Part shown: positions 63,959-64,000 of the stretch, one piece after another
How the letters are laid out: every line of letters starts with the position of its first letter
How positions within the stretch are numbered: position 1 is the stretch's first letter
Assembly: GCF_001297705.1 (NCBI RefSeq)
Contig: NZ_LIRF01000008.1
Location: 1-64,000 of the forward strand
Direction: 5' to 3'
DNA length: 64,000 bases
From: Chryseobacterium sp. ERMR1:04
GTDB lineage: Bacteria; Bacteroidota; Bacteroidia; Flavobacteriales; Weeksellaceae
Position numbers and translations under genes: made by a program
The notes under the pieces: generated by a model
What the model saw: only the letters and a program-made list of their open reading frames with translations
Database searches by the model: none
What the model was told of the DNA's origin: nothing

Positions 63959-64000
63959 TTTATATTGTTACATTATTGAAAAAGTTATACTTTTTCAATA

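Overview
The window is a stretch of a Flavobacteriia chromosome, most likely Chryseobacterium or a close relative in the Weeksellaceae. The evidence is a Bacteroidota-type 16S rRNA end, low GC, TAnnTTTG promoters, the type IX secretion gene sprA in its usual ruvA-sprA-gcvH-vanZ order, T9SS sorting tails on secreted proteins, and GLPGLI and TonB-dependent receptor genes. Genes are densely packed in short operons that change strand often.

Layout. 1-1087 is the 5' two thirds of a 16S rRNA gene on the minus strand; three tandem promoters lie upstream of it in a 1.2 kb gene-free zone that also holds palindromic repeats. 2.3-16.9 kb (minus) carries vanZ-like, gcvH, sprA, ruvA, a frameshifted maltoporin-like gene, a beta-phosphoglucomutase-like phosphatase, malic enzyme and an N-acetylglucosamine-kinase-like ATPase. 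17.1-21.0 kb (plus) carries GtrA, PlsC, a FucP-type sugar transporter broken by a 187-nt insertion, and a DUF3810 membrane protease-like gene.

21.4-37.0 kb is the most interesting block, a compound peptide (RiPP/bacteriocin) locus. On the minus strand are a prolyl oligopeptidase, a LanB-type dehydratase and its separate C-terminal elimination partner, with no LanC cyclase in view. On the plus strand, diverging, are a small secreted Cys-containing protein, a GLPGLI protein, a TonB-dependent receptor, a VKOR-thioredoxin fusion, two double-glycine-leader peptides (one with a knottin-like six-cysteine pattern), a C39-peptidase ABC exporter and an HlyD adaptor. The simplest reading is that the two Cys-rich peptides are oxidised by the VKOR-thioredoxin protein and cleaved and exported by the C39 ABC/HlyD pair. 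Whether the LanB genes belong to the same pathway is open.

37.0-52.3 kb holds tRNA-Met, a TlpA-like protein, a T9SS-exported protein, clpX, HIT, greA, dtd, an FKBP isomerase, an S8 protease, lipoproteins, DUF4173, a Coq4-like protein, a metallophosphoesterase and a small regulator. 52.3-58.6 kb holds an enoyl-CoA hydratase, two tandem tail-collar proteins, a T9SS protein, a SMUG-like glycosylase, DUF4241, SUKH and a beta-lactamase-like hydrolase. 58.7-63.9 kb (minus) has paaZ with an extra C-terminal domain and paaY, interrupted by an esterase, a glycosylase-like protein and a RAYT transposase between its own palindromes; the rest of a phenylacetate pathway presumably lies beyond the right edge.

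At least four genes (maltoporin, FucP, S8 protease, SMUG-like glycosylase) show single-base shifts in A/T runs or a noisy local duplication. This pattern fits uncorrected long-read assembly errors better than biology, so these genes should be checked before being called pseudogenes.
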